Shown here: piece after piece, positions 11,912 to 26,550 of the stretch
Numbering within the stretch: the first letter of the stretch is position 1
Layout of the letters: every line of letters starts with the position of its first letter
Assembly (NCBI GenBank): GCA_018340805.1
Contig: JACMZG010001911.1
Span: 33,049,214 to 33,113,213, forward strand
Length of the DNA: 64,000 nucleotides
Origin: Microvelia longipes
Taxonomy: Eukaryota > Arthropoda > Insecta > Hemiptera > Veliidae
Direction of reading: 5' to 3'
Made by a program: the position numbers and the translations under genes
Notes under the pieces: model-generated
Databases searched by the model: none
The model's input: the letters and a program-made list of their open reading frames with translations, nothing else
Told to the model about the DNA's origin: nothing

Positions 11912-12745
11912 TTGTTTTTACTTTTCCTCATTTATACCGAAGGTATATAGGAGTACATACATTTGTAATATTTTATAAGTAATGTGTTAGCAAAAAATCC
12001 GAAACCGGGATAATCCTTTTCAGGCGTTTTTAAAGCCTCCTGAGCGGTTTTTGCAAAGTTAGTTGTTTGTCTGTATGTGTGTGTGTGTCTGTTATCATCG
12101 TAGCGCCCAGTGTATTATGTTAGAGAGTTGAAATTTTGTACAAAAATCTATTGCTGTAGTGGTGCTATGCTATGACGTCATTAGCCCGCAAAAATGACTC
12201 AAAAATGATGCGATTGGATGCAGATGTGGCACGCATGTGCCTATGCATAAGACTAAAATATGTGATAAGTTCCATTTCATTATCAGCATTAGTTCAATTT
12301 TTATTGAATAACTTGTGACTGTTTCTTTCAAAAATAGGAAAAAATTGGAAAATCTAATTGAGTTGAAATTTGGTACAAGTGTATACCTTACCTAATAAAT
12401 AAGTACAATAAGTTCCAATAAGACAAGTATATCTATGATTTTTGTTCGATCATAAAAATTAAGGAGAATTGAGCGTGGTTAGTGCTAATAGTAGTAGGTT
12501 AGTGCTGTATAGGTAACCGCTGAGAAGGATAAGGATGCATTTGCTATCTGAAGACGAGCAAAGCGAGTCCGAAGTCATGTTGCAGTATAAATTTGGCGAA
12601 CTGTATTTAAGAAGACGAGCAAAGCGAGTCCGAAGTCATGTTGCAGTATAAATTTGGCGAACTGTATTTAAGAAGACGAGCTAAGCGAGTCCAAAGCGGG
12701 GAGAATAAGCGTAGCGAATCCGATGCAATGAGGAAAAGTTCCGAG
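11912..12745 (-). mobile_element. rep-A, near full-length copy
   Basis: The best copy of the commonest family. In the element's own sense (minus strand) the order is: GACTCGCTTTGCTCGTCTTC motif, GTATAGGTAACC-type block, TTTTTATGATCGAACAAAAATC, ACCAAATTTCAACTCAATTAG, a TGACGTCA block, ATTTCAACTCTCTAACATAA, GCTACGATGATAACAGACAC, AAAACCGCTCAGGAGGC, CCCGGTTTCGGATTTTTTGC, and the end TATACCTTCGGTATAAATGAGG. No long frame is open. It lacks an obvious poly-A tail or target-site duplication, so the class is open. Confidence 0.7.
12550..12700. repeat. 61-bp tandem duplication within rep-A
   Basis: GAAGACGAGCAAAGCGAGTC begins copies at 12550 and 12611 and a partial third at 12672. The first two units are essentially identical over 61 bp, so the duplication is recent relative to the element. 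Confidence 0.9.
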
Positions 12746-13544
12746 GTACCCCGTACCCGATTTATTTTAATAAATTTTTAGAATTTTGTCAAAATTGTCG
12801 CAGTTTTTAGATGTCACGTTGGATTTGTTTTTAAATTCAATCAGGTCTTCCAGTTATAGTAATTGATTTTTTATTAGGTTGTACATATTTATTTTAATTA
12901 GGTGAAATGACTGTATCATGACTACATTAAGAATGCAAATACATTAAAACATCCATGTTCTTACATACATAAAGACACCAAATTATTTTTGACTTATGGG
13001 AGCTGTAGGATCTGAAATACCATTTTATTTCTCATTAAACTTCTTCCCTTTTCTATTACAGTAAATAGGAAAACAAGAGTATAAATATTTTATACTCTAA
13101 ATAATATATTTATATTTTTTAAATATTTAATTTAATACAAATAATGATACAAATTTAAACACCGTGAATAAAACGTATGTTGAAACAAAAGCTTCGTTAA
13201 TCCGAAGGAAAAAAGGTTGAATGTTTACTTAGGCTCTATGTAATGTATAATTTAGGATACTTTTGCGTAATTAAATAATAGAAAGAGAATTTTTACAAGA
13301 TACCATTTAAGTGAGAAGATAAGGCAAAGAGAATAGTTATATTACTAAAGGTTATTTCAGGTTAGAACTCCCTATTTTAATCTACTTTTTACAAATCAGT
13401 AACTCTTATCAAATAAACTCTTCCAAAAAGAGCGTAGACAAATATTGTTTCCTTTGGATTAAACACGACATCAAATTAAATTTTAATTTTCCAACCATTT
13501 ATATAAAAATTTAACTTATTAGTTTATAATTAAAATAAATAATT
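12746..13544. other. AT-rich DNA, nothing recognised
   Basis: No coding or repeat structure supported. Confidence 0.45.
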
Positions 13545-13790
13545 ATTATTTAAGCGAATTTCTTTTGGGAAAAAATCGCTAATGGGCGTCATGGCGGGAG
13601 TCGAACCTCGGACTATGACATAAATCTGTTTAAGAGGTCCCTGGTCACGAAATAAAATTTGGCACTGTGGTCTGCTTGTCGGGCGACTTTCCTTTGGAAT
13701 ACGTGTTTCCGTGCTTAACAATCAATTTCTTGCTTAAGGTTCCAATTTATGCTTTATAACTTAAGCAGTTATGAAGTTAACTGACGTATA
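13545..13790 (-). mobile_element. SINE-like unit with B-box motif plus rep-C arm
   Basis: On the minus strand, GTCCGAGGTTCGACTCCCGCC (13608-13588) carries a good RNA polymerase III B-box (GGTTCGACTCC) followed by ATGACGCCCATTAGCGA. The same block occurs at 31128-31175 (+) and, weaker, at 49430-49470 (-). The upper part (13660-13790) is one rep-C arm (GTCTGCTTGTCGGGCGACTTTCCTTTGGAA). This indicates a composite or a larger element containing both. No folded tRNA can be drawn, so it is not a tRNA gene. Confidence 0.5.
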
Positions 13791-14594
13791 TTATAAATTA
13801 GGTGTTGAAGATGAGCCAGTGTCATGAGGATTACCAAAGTAATAAACGTAGTGAATCTGATAGGTAACTAAGTTTTTTATAATTTTAAATCACGTTTTTT
13901 AGCATTTACTTTTGTGTAAAATAATACGTAAAAGGTCATGTGCTGATCAAAGTATGACGAAAAATATAGACCCTAATGCTGAAGTAAGGGTAATTAGCAA
14001 AAATACTGAAACAGAGTTATACTTTTCGTTAGTTCTTAATATTCTTGCAACTACCCCAGTTAGTCTTTGCTGCTACTAATCATTAAGAAGTTACTAAGGG
14101 TTGAGTCTATACTTTATAACGTGGCGCGAAATCTAGATATGAAAGCTATTTATATTGTTTAGACATCATTTATATTAATCAATAAATTCAACCAGACAGC
14201 AAATTTAAAAGGCTCCATATCCCTGCTCAGGTATGATTACAGTAAAACTGATTTGTAATGCTAGCCGTCTTATAATACTATAATGATACACAGTTGGGAG
14301 ACTTAGCCAATAGACTACGTAGATAGCTTAAATTTTGGATATTTTAATTAAAGCCAATACCAAAAGTTACATTGTATTACTCACAATAAGATCAAGCTTT
14401 TATGAAAGAATGTCATTGTGAGCTCATTGGCTTATACAATGATCTAACTACTTTTTACGTTAGACTTGGATTTTTATTACATGTGTTTTTGTAGGGTATT
14501 ATAATAATAAACATTTTCAAATTTTGTTTACTTTAAGTCACAGGTTACATCGCAACATAACATTACGTTAGTTTTGTTTTTGTAATACACTCGA
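13791..14594. other. AT-rich DNA, nothing recognised
   Basis: A remnant of the rep-A motif (AATAAACGTAGTGAATCTGAT) is at 13841. Otherwise no structure. Confidence 0.4.
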
Positions 14595-14715
14595 GCCAAA
14601 ATGAAAGTCATCTCCCTCGGCTTTGCCTAAGGAGGAAACTTAAACAAGAGCTGTAAACATTTCTTCTATCCCTTATAGCATGAATAACTATTTATACGGA
14701 AAATCAATCTTTTAC
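14595..14715. repeat. rep-D copy
   Basis: ATCTCCCTCGGCTTTGCCTAAGGAGGAAACTT, then GAGCTGTAAACATTTCTTCTATCCC and AATAACTAT, closely match 37150-37260. A shorter match is at 28640-28680. Confidence 0.6.
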
Positions 14716-15164
14716 ATTTAATAGCTTTCTCTCTAAATCTTGTTAGGTTGTATAATACTTCAGGATAACAAAGGAAACGCCCTCTGTGGTTAGTTTCTTA
14801 TTGTTCAAAAAGAGTTCAATATATTTCTTTCTTTTCAGTAAGATCTTAACAATTTTCTGCACAGTGAATAATAGGCTCTAAAAGATTTAGAATTTTCCCA
14901 TAAAATTTACTATTCAATAGCAAATAGCTATTGCTTTAACTTAGTATGGATTTTCAACTGCAAGTGGATTCTTATAACGAGTATTTTTTTAGATTCAAAA
15001 AGAGATAATGTTAAAATAAATATATTTATTTATATTTTAAGTAGCAATATAATTATCATATCAATTTTATTATGAATTTTGTACATAATACGATCACTAT
15101 ATATATATAAAATACTACCTATTGATAAAATAAAAATTTAATTAGAGAATAATAATAGTCTATT

Positions 15165-15167
<3 letters not shown>
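14716..15167. other. AT-rich DNA, nothing recognised
   Basis: No gene or repeat recognised. Confidence 0.4.
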
Positions 15168-15207
<40 letters not shown>

Positions 15208-15720
15208 CGCTTTAACCCGTAGGGTCATTTAGCGTTTTCCCCTCACTCAATTCTCACTCAACATTAACCCCTGAGATTGTACACATCGAATCATCTAGGA
15301 AGCACCCCCTCCGTACATGGTAGCACATGTAACTGGTTTACAGTGTGTCTAGTTCATCCAGCCCAACCAGACTCAATCCAAACTCACTGCTCTGGCTAGT
15401 GCCCGCGACTAGTTCACAGTTTGCCTAGTTCATCTAGACCAGCTAGACTCACTAGGCTCACCGTTCTGGCTAGCGCCGACTACTAGTTCACTGTGTGCTT
15501 GTTTCATCTAGTCTTACTAGCTCCTCTGATCACATTAGTCTCACTTGACCTCGTACTTCCAGTTTCACCAATCCCATCAGTTCCACTAGCATCACCAGAC
15601 TCTAGCTAGGCTCACCGCTCTGCCAGTCCAGCGCCACCCGACAAAGAACTCTAGCACCCAGATGTCAGTGTGTACAAACTCATTCTATAGCCCTGACCTG
15701 AAAGTCAAAGCTCCGCAGTG
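15168..15720 (-). mobile_element. 3' end of a non-LTR retrotransposon, minus strand
   Basis: A 40-nt T tract (15168-15207), which is a poly-A tail on the minus strand, follows minus-strand GACCCTACGGGTTAAAGCG, a typical LINE 3' terminus. The preceding 500 bp is GC-richer than its surroundings. It contains about three degenerate units of about 75 bp beginning ACTAGTTCACAGTTTGCCTAGTTCATC (15333, 15407, 15481), so the 3' UTR has internal tandem repeats. No ORF2 remains, so this is a strongly 5'-truncated copy. Confidence 0.7.
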
Positions 15721-16284
15721 CCTTTAGGAGACGTCTGTCTTCAAGAACCGAGCACTTTGTTCCTAGTCACTTACTCTATTAGTCACTTACTTAGTCTATT
15801 GTTAATGTTCGAAAACAAAACTTATCGCAAAAACAGTCGAACACAATCATTAATCACTTTGGTTTGGTTAAAAGTAAAAAAATACTATTTCAAGAAGTCC
15901 AAGGTATTACATTTAATAAATTTTATTTACAAAAAATTCCAAAGTTCTGATTTCTTAAAATAATACAATCCATTTCAAGCTTGAAGTAACTTTAACAATT
16001 TCAACCAAGAAAATGGTAAAATCGGTAAAAATATAAAGTTATAGATAGAAATAATGTATTCAGGTCATGCGGCGGGTTTAAAACACGCGGATCTACAAGT
16101 TGCTCCTTTTGTTGCTAAGAGTAGATAAAGCGGTAGTTTAAGGTATTATAGATATCCAACATGTGCCTTGATAAAGGTTCACAAACTTTTCTATCGTCAA
16201 ATCTACGTTTTCTACTTTACGTATTTTTGGCATTACATTTTTACTTTTCCTTACATACTGTCGTTACATCTCATACATAAATGC
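15721..16284. other. No recognisable gene
   Basis: An 81-codon frame (15718-15963) runs from the LINE 3' UTR into AT-rich DNA and resembles nothing I know. Confidence 0.4.
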
Positions 16285-16500
16285 TATTCCAAAACGACAA
16301 GTATATCCATGATATTTGTTCGATCATAAAAATTAAAGAGCATTGAGTGAGGTAAGTGCTGTATGGGTGACCGCTAAGAATGATACGGATGCACTTACTA
16401 TCTGAAGACGAGCGAGACAAGTCAAAAGGCTCGTTGCAGTAAAAATTTGGTATACTATACTTCTGAGGACAAGCGAAGCGTATCCGAAGCAGCATATTTA
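16285..16500 (-). mobile_element. rep-A fragment
   Basis: It matches 12400-12730 in the same orientation: GTATATCCATGATATTTGTTCGATCATAAAAATTAA, GACCGCTAAGAATGATACGGATGCAC, CTATCTGAAGACGAGCGAGAC, TTGCAGTAAAAATTTGG. Only the motif-bearing half is present. Confidence 0.65.
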
Positions 16501-17449
16501 TAATGTAATAAATTACGATATAACATTAAAGTGCAATACATATAGATCTTATAAATACTATAAAGTAATAATTATCATATTACAGAGCAAGTTAACAATA
16601 ACACACAACGCAAGGAGTAGCTAAAACGATTCAAGAGAACTTGAGCGTTTAAAAATTTAACTTTGAATAAGCGGTTAATATTAAGATATAATTCAAGGGA
16701 TTCATTTGCCACATAAAGAGGTAAATTAGTGTCAAAATTTAACAAGTTTTAGCTACTACATTAAGAAGTCATTAACAAGTTTATTTAAATTAATCTCCAA
16801 AATTAGATTACAATATGCCTGTATATCTTTTGTAGTTAGTTTCAACTGTCTTGCATGAACACAGCGGGAGTTTTAAGTCACCCAGACGCACATGATGACG
16901 TCACGCAGACGTCATGATGATAACTCACAACGTCTTAGAAAAGCTTATAAAATACAATTCAGATGAAATCCCCAGTGTTGGTTTTTAGGGTTAAGACAAT
17001 AACTTTTCTATATAACTACGGCAATAGGTAAGAAAATAAAAAAAAACTAAAATTAATCAGTAGCAAGTCAATACAAGGATAAACAATAGCAATATTAATG
17101 TAATAGCCTACACCAACATTTTATTTAAACTTTATCTTTCAATACGTTGTTTAGAGCGTGAATATTCTCCCCCTATGAAAGGTTGTGAAGCAAAAGACAC
17201 CTAAAGAAAATTTAAAGTCTTTAAAAGTTTCCAAGACTATAGTTTCTCTCGAACAGTGAGAGGTAATTTTTTACTTTCATGCACTTAGAAAACTTCACTT
17301 TGCTTTTAGCAAAACCTTTTTCATTTACTTGAAAATACATTTGTCTAAAAAATAATTAATTTTACAAACAGTTACTTGTTTTAGCAAATTTCCTGTGGTA
17401 AAAAATCTCTATTTACATGATATAATAGTCAATACATCAAGAAGCCTTT
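16501..17449. other. Mostly unique AT-rich DNA, rep-A trace
   Basis: A weak rep-A block (GTTTCAACTGTCTTGCATGAACACAGCGGGAG) and two copies of ATGATGACGTCACGCAGACGTCATGATGA form an inverted repeat around 16890-16925. No gene. Confidence 0.4.
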
Positions 17450-17835
17450 GCCCTCTTGGTCGCTCTGCGACATTAGCTGTATGCTGCTTCGCGGCCCTTG
17501 GTTGTTGTCCTGTATAACTTGGACATATTACTAGTTTATATACGTAGTATATTGTCTCGATATTAGCGAATTTTCGAATATATCAAACAAAAACGTGATT
17601 TCTTTACATTATGTTATGTATGTCAATCAATAAAACCGAAACGAATGCTGATAATAAAATGTAACTTTGTTAAACAAGTTATGTATTTTTGTTTAACATA
17701 CATAGCACTATATGTTTAAAAACGTTTAGCCCTATTCAAACACTTTCTATAGATTTTTAAATTTTTGTGTCATTATTGTGGATTAATGACGTTACACATG
17801 TTTTATAAACAACATGGGTTACACGAGTGTTGCCC
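17450..17835 (+). mobile_element. rep-B copy
   Basis: GC-rich head (GGTCGCTCTGCGACATTAGC, GCTGCTTCGCGGCCCTTGG), TTGTTGTCCTGTATAACTTGGA, ACGTGATTTCTTTACATTATGTTATGTATG, AATAAAACCGAAAC, TGTCATTATTGTGGATTAATGACGTTACAC and ATAAACAACATGGGTT. It is collinear with 40460-40830. Confidence 0.65.
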
Positions 17836-18135
17836 CGCCTGCTAATGATAGCGTTATGCCAAAACCGGTCCAGGATATTCATATCCAACAGCAAGTATCG
17901 ACGGTGGCTGATTCTTCGATTACCATAAGTATGCTTATGGTAAGCATACCAGCATTTTTATACGTAATATTAAGGTTAGGATTATCTTTCAACTTAGGTA
18001 GTACATATTGGGTAGAGGGAACAGAAAATGTTAAATTTTGACAATTTTTCATTGATTTTTACATCAACATTTATTTTTATACCAAATTTCAAGTGTCAGC
18101 AATTGCTGAAAGTGGCTTAGAATTTTGATGAGTGC
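17836..18135. repeat. rep-G copy and a short unassigned open frame
   Basis: GGTTAGGATTATCTTTCAACTTAGGTAGTAC (about 17970 on) to the AATTTTGACAATTTTT region recurs at about 60155-60240. A 75-codon frame (17814-18041) starts inside rep-B and crosses into rep-G. Its first half is less AT-rich than the surroundings, but no domain is recognisable. Confidence 0.45.
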
Positions 18136-20141
18136 ATGAGTGAATGTCAAAACTGCCTAACTTTGGGCCATTATATCTTAACACCTCTGAATGGTAAAGA
18201 TATGAAATTCGGTAAAATGGGTAAACCCAACAAGATCTTTTAATCAATAATAAAATTATATTTTTTATGTCCTTATTAAAAAGTTGTGAGGGGGCGAAAA
18301 TAGCCTCGAGATGCTTTCTGTAAAGGATGGTACACTACTGACCGTTAGTTTAGACGGGGAGCACTGCCGTGCCCCCAGATTAGTTTATTAATCATGAGTC
18401 TAGATTACTGCTATTTTCGAGGTTGCTAAAAGCGGGTGGACGTGTGTATTTTCCAAAAACAAGAGGTCATTTATAAAATAAAATAACATATTTCCATTTG
18501 AGTTTAATGTCGGAAAAATTATAAGATATGTTGGTAGTGGTAGTTTACGTAAGAAAACAGAGAGATGTTTTTAGGGTCGGAAAAGCCAAATATAGAAGCA
18601 CTTTGATGTTATTTTCCTCATACACCCACAATAATAATAAACATCAATCATGATATTGAACGTTGTATGTAAAGGAAACATAAAATACAATTACGTAATG
18701 TACGGAATTGATATTATATCAGTTATAGCCATTTTTATATCGAACAAATACATATGAGAATTTTCAAAGAAAATTATTGCAACGAAGGGGGATTGATTCT
18801 ACTTATATTGACACAGAAAAGGTATTTGTAAATTAAAACAGAACAATGTTAACTTATTTCAGGAAGCTTAAACCAATTTTATCTTAATTGAAAAGTTAGT
18901 TTTCAGTTAGTTTTTAGTAAAATATCAACATTTTCCTCACCACGCCAAGGAGTATCACCACTGGGTGGTTTCTTCTACCAAGACTGCCAAGTCACTTTAA
19001 CCAGTATGAGCATGAGCACAATGTCAAATACATTTATAGTAAACAATAATCAATAAAGTTAAAAAAATGTTATTTGTTATTTTCTAACAAAACTAACTGT
19101 TGTTACATTTGTACATTTTGACAGATAATTGAATTTAATTAACTACATAAAAAACTATAACAGCGATATCTATCAGTAGAATGAATACGTAGAAATAGAG
19201 AAAGTAAAACGGCAATCTAAAGTTAATCTTTCAAGTTCTTGACATTTAGTATATTCCAAGAACTAAATAAATTGTTTCATAAAGAAGCTGCAATAATGTA
19301 TGTGTATTATTGTAACGAGATATTAATATTGCATGTCTGTCAACATACACCAAAAATATCTCTTGGCAATGCCGTAAAAAATTCTTCTTTCTTTCGGCAC
19401 TAGTGCCGAATATAAAAATAAGAAAAAATATTTTCTCGACAAGTGCCAAAATAAGAAGAATTTTTCTCCATAACTCCTTATCAATAAGTCTGTTAGTTCT
19501 TATCAGTGCGTGTTACCAGTTTGAATTCTTGTGGTTTATCGAAATTGTTTAGTTAATTAATTTTTTACTAATTATTAAAATTATCATTGAATTTTCTGCC
19601 ACAGTCAATACGACCACCCTAAGTGACTGAAAAGTTAAAAATACCCTGGCAAAAAACCGGAAACTAAAATTACGGTAGGTAAAACGTTTATTGTGACTAA
19701 AGCGTCGTAAACTTTAATCAAATAAGAACTATACGGAGCCAAAACGACCAAATGGAAATGTGCTAAAACATTTTGAAAATTAGCATAAATTAAGCTCTGG
19801 ATGCATTCGCAAAATGATAAGCAGAATTAGCAAGCAACAACGAGCATAGTTTTGAACATCCGTAAAACTTCTTGGCTTCTAAACATACGTTTAAAAATCC
19901 AGAAAAAATTAGAAACAAGTAAAAGCGTTACTACTTTGATTATCAAGCATAAAACAGAAATTAAGCAAGATCTGGTTTGGATTAGAAGAATGTAAGCATT
20001 ACAAAGGAAATTCGCTGTGCAGCGCCAGATCTTTTGTAATAATTTTACATAAAGTACACGAAAAAACTTTATCAAGACAAATCCGTAACAATACTTAAAT
20101 AAGAAATATTGGCAGCAATCCAATGCAGCGAAAAAGAACAT
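18136..20141. other. AT-rich DNA, nothing supported
   Basis: No gene found. A minus-strand 104-codon frame (19827-20141) is rich in Phe, Leu, Cys and Ile and shows no domain. GC-richer patches at 18285-18440 (GGGGAGCACTGCCGTGCCCCC, a small inverted repeat) are unexplained. Confidence 0.4.
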
Positions 20142-20350
20142 CAGCAGGTGAACAAAGCTTTAGCGAAAAGTAAAAATCGGCAGGTGAACGAAGCTTCAGC
20201 GAAAAGTGAAAAATCAGCAGGTGAACGAAGCTTTAGCGAAAAGTGAAAAATCAGCAGATGAACGAAGCTTCAGCGAAAAATAAAAATCAGCAGGTGAACG
20301 AAGCTTCAGCGAAAAGTAAAAATCAGCAGGTGAACGAAGCTTCAGCAGGG
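20142..20350. repeat. Six tandem copies of a 36-37-bp unit
   Basis: The unit CAGCAGGTGAACGAAGCTTCAGCGAAAAGTAAAAAT is repeated with few changes (CTTTAG for CTTCAG in two units). The last copy is cut short after CAGCAGG. Each unit holds the palindrome GAAGCTTC. Confidence 0.9.
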
Positions 20351-21110
20351 AAGCGAATATTCTCTTTCTAATCTTGTACAAGATTAGAAGAGCTACAGAG
20401 TAAGGGAGGGTAAGGGTTTTATTTCATACTGCGTATCTAAATGATCGATTTGTTAACACCAGTAGATTGCGTTTAAATATGTTAGCTTCAGAATAGTTTA
20501 AACGCCACCTAAAGCTAGAGCTATTCTCAATATGCATCTTTAAGAAACTAACTGACAACAAAACGTTTTTAAAGGCACATGAATGAAAGTAAATACTTCA
20601 TAAAAAATTTAAACACCATTAATAGAAACAAAAAAATTGCAATGGGAAAAAAGCTGTATCATTAGAAGAAACATGTTTAGTTACACGATTTAATAGACAT
20701 AAACACGAGCTTTCAATTATACTGTTTTCCACACTTCTAATTTTTTTATTTTTGAGTTTTCATTTTAAAATTTATTTCTATAACACGATATAAAACTAAG
20801 AACAAAATACTTCACAAAAACATAAAACGTATGAAAAAGTTTTTTCAGTAGTATCATAAGATGTTTTTTTTACAATTTAAGAAAAGAAATTTTAAGAATA
20901 ACTTTAGCACCGTATGGTTTTAATATTCTTTCAACATAAAATAAAGTTTAAAAAAGTTTTTCCTTTATAAAAAGTATGTTACCTTATCCACCAACACTTT
21001 TTAATTTCAATTTTATTTTCTAACAAGAACCTTAGTTACTGAAATGATTACAAAAATTTTAAACGAGCACATTACAAGGGATCGGAAAATCAATCAATGT
21101 TCGACATGTG
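20351..21110. other. AT-rich DNA, nothing recognised
   Basis: AAGATTAG-type inverted repeat CTAATCTTGTACAAGATTAG at 20369-20388. No gene. Confidence 0.5.
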
Positions 21111-21135
21111 TATGCATTTTAATTTTGATCCATAT

Positions 21136-21190
21136 ATATATATACATGTGTATACGCATACACATGCGTTTATAAATATAAACGCATATA
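21136..21190. repeat. Two overlapping short palindromes
   Basis: CATGTGTATACGCATACACATG (near-perfect) overlaps ATGCGTTTATAAATATAAACGCAT (near-perfect). They precede an AT tract. Confidence 0.7.
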
Positions 21191-21205
21191 ATTATATAAT
21201 ATCAA

Positions 21206-21207
21206 TA

Positions 21208-21261
<54 letters not shown>

Positions 21262-21267
21262 ATATAT
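21206..21267. repeat. (AT)n tract
   Basis: Dinucleotide tract directly abutting the left terminus of the fold-back element. Confidence 0.95.
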
Positions 21268-22465
21268 TACAGGGTGTTTCATATAAAGTGTCCACCAGAA
21301 AAGGAGGCGATAGTTACTCCTCAAAAGGAACAAAATGTCCTATAATATAAACCGATCTCCAACCGTTTTCCCACAAGGTCAAATTTAATATTTCAAAAAA
21401 ATATTTGAGCATCACATCATAAAATTGTTAATAGGGATTTAACTATTCAAGCTAGAAAGTCGAAATTGGTATCATTAGAAAGCTGAGTAAATTTCCTAAA
21501 GGGCAAACTACTAACTATGTCAAATATTTTGGAAACTACTGCCCAAAATTTGCATGAAAACATAGATTGTTTTAAAAAAAATTAATTTTAATGGAATTTT
21601 GTAGTTAGGCATTAGAGGAAGTAAGAGATGAGCAAAAGTCAGCCAAGAACGGAAAAAAACTTCTTATGATTGCCCTTGAAGAAAGTTAAATAATTTTATA
21701 CATTCAACAGTCAAAATTTTAAGCCATTCTTCCTAGAAGTTGGAAAAACTGATATTTTTTTGGCATTTTTGGCATATGTCTACAATGTTAATTACATGGT
21801 ACATAAAATAATTAAAAAATCTCTAAGCAGGAAAAAGAGTGGTTTAGAGAAAAATGTGTAAGACTAAAATAGGTTATTTTTACCTCTAGAGTCTAAAAAT
21901 CGTATTATTAAATTATTTTCGAAAATAAAATATTTGTTAAAAAACACATTATTTTTCATTTTTATACGACAAAAATGATCAGTTTTTGCAACTTCTAGCA
22001 ACAATAGTTACATTTTGACTATTGAATGTTATGAAATATTTTAAATTTTCTTAAAGGGCTGTCATAAGAGAAGTTTTTTCCGTTCTTGGCTGAAACTTTT
22101 GCTCATCTCTTAATTCCTCTAATGCCCTACTACAAAAATTCCAATAAAATTAATTTTTTTAAAAAAACATGTTTCATGCAAAATTTTGGGCAGTAGTTCC
22201 AAAAATATTTGACATAGTTAGTAGTTTGTCCTTTAGGAAATTTACTCAGTTTCTAATGATACCAAATTTCGCCTTTCTAGCTTGAATAGTTAAATCCCTA
22301 TTAAACAATTTTATGATGTGAGGTCAAAATATTTTTTTGAAATATTAAATTTTGACCTTGTGGAAAACGGTGGAGATCAGGGTTTATATATAGGACATAT
22401 TTTTGTTTATTTTTTGAGAAGTACTATCACCCCTTTTCTGGTGGACTTTATATGAAACACCTGTA
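21268..22465. mobile_element. 1.2-kb fold-back element, TACAGGGTGTTTCATA termini
   Basis: The left arm (from TACAGGGTGTTTCATATAAAG at 21268 to about 21770) is the inverse of the right arm (about 21960 to 22465, ending CTTTATATGAAACACCTGTA). Shared inner landmarks are GACCTTG..AAATTTAATATTTC, GTCAAATATTTT, AGAGATGAGCAAAAG and CCAAGAACGGAAAAAA. Arms are about 500 bp and the spacer about 190 bp. A few mismatches and indels show that it is not a pure assembly mirror. No transposase is encoded. It sits between (TA)n tracts and its ends begin with TA, consistent with TA-targeting DNA transposons of the Tc1/mariner type, but the superfamily is not proven. Confidence 0.85.
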
Positions 22466-22469
22466 TGTA

Positions 22470-22507
22470 CTATATATATATATATATATAATAATATATT
22501 ATATAAT

Positions 22508-22539
<32 letters not shown>

Positions 22540-22565
22540 TATATAATATATATATATATATATAT
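22470..22565. repeat. (AT)n tract between fold-back elements
   Basis: TA dinucleotides with ATAATATATTATATAATTATA interruptions. Confidence 0.95.
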
Positions 22566-26318
<3,753 letters not shown>

Positions 26319-26550
26319 TATAAATTATTTCAAACCTACTATTAAATAATTAATTAAAATAAATTATTTTAGCCCTGCTGTTAAATAATAAATTCAAATA
26401 CATTATTGTAAACCTAATATTAAATAATAAATTCAAATAAATTATTTTAAACCTTTTATTAAATAATTAATTCAAATAAATTATTTTAGACCTACTATTA
26501 AATAATAAATTAAAATAAATTATTTTAAACCTATTATTAAAGAATTAATA
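26319..26550. repeat. Approximately 41-bp AT-rich tandem repeat, 5-6 copies
   Basis: Unit AAATTATTTTAAACCTATTATTAAATAATAAATTCAAAT with minor variation. The frequent AATTATTT and AAATAATT words make each unit partly self-complementary. Confidence 0.85.

Noticed and set aside
13588..13608. Possible tRNA (GGTTCGACTCCCGCC)
   Set aside because: The same block recurs with non-tRNA flanks at 31.1 and 49.4 kb, so it is part of a dispersed repeat.
17814..18041. 75-codon frame with a less AT-rich first half and a GTAAGC after ATGCTTATG
   Set aside because: It crosses from one repeat family into another, has no recognisable domain, and no partner exon was found.
19600..19740. Possible third dispersed family shared with 49590-49800 (AGTCAATACGAC)
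   Set aside because: Only one short word matches convincingly.
19827..20141. 104-codon minus-strand frame
   Set aside because: Aromatic-rich and Cys-rich without motif; ends where the 36-bp repeat begins; probably chance.
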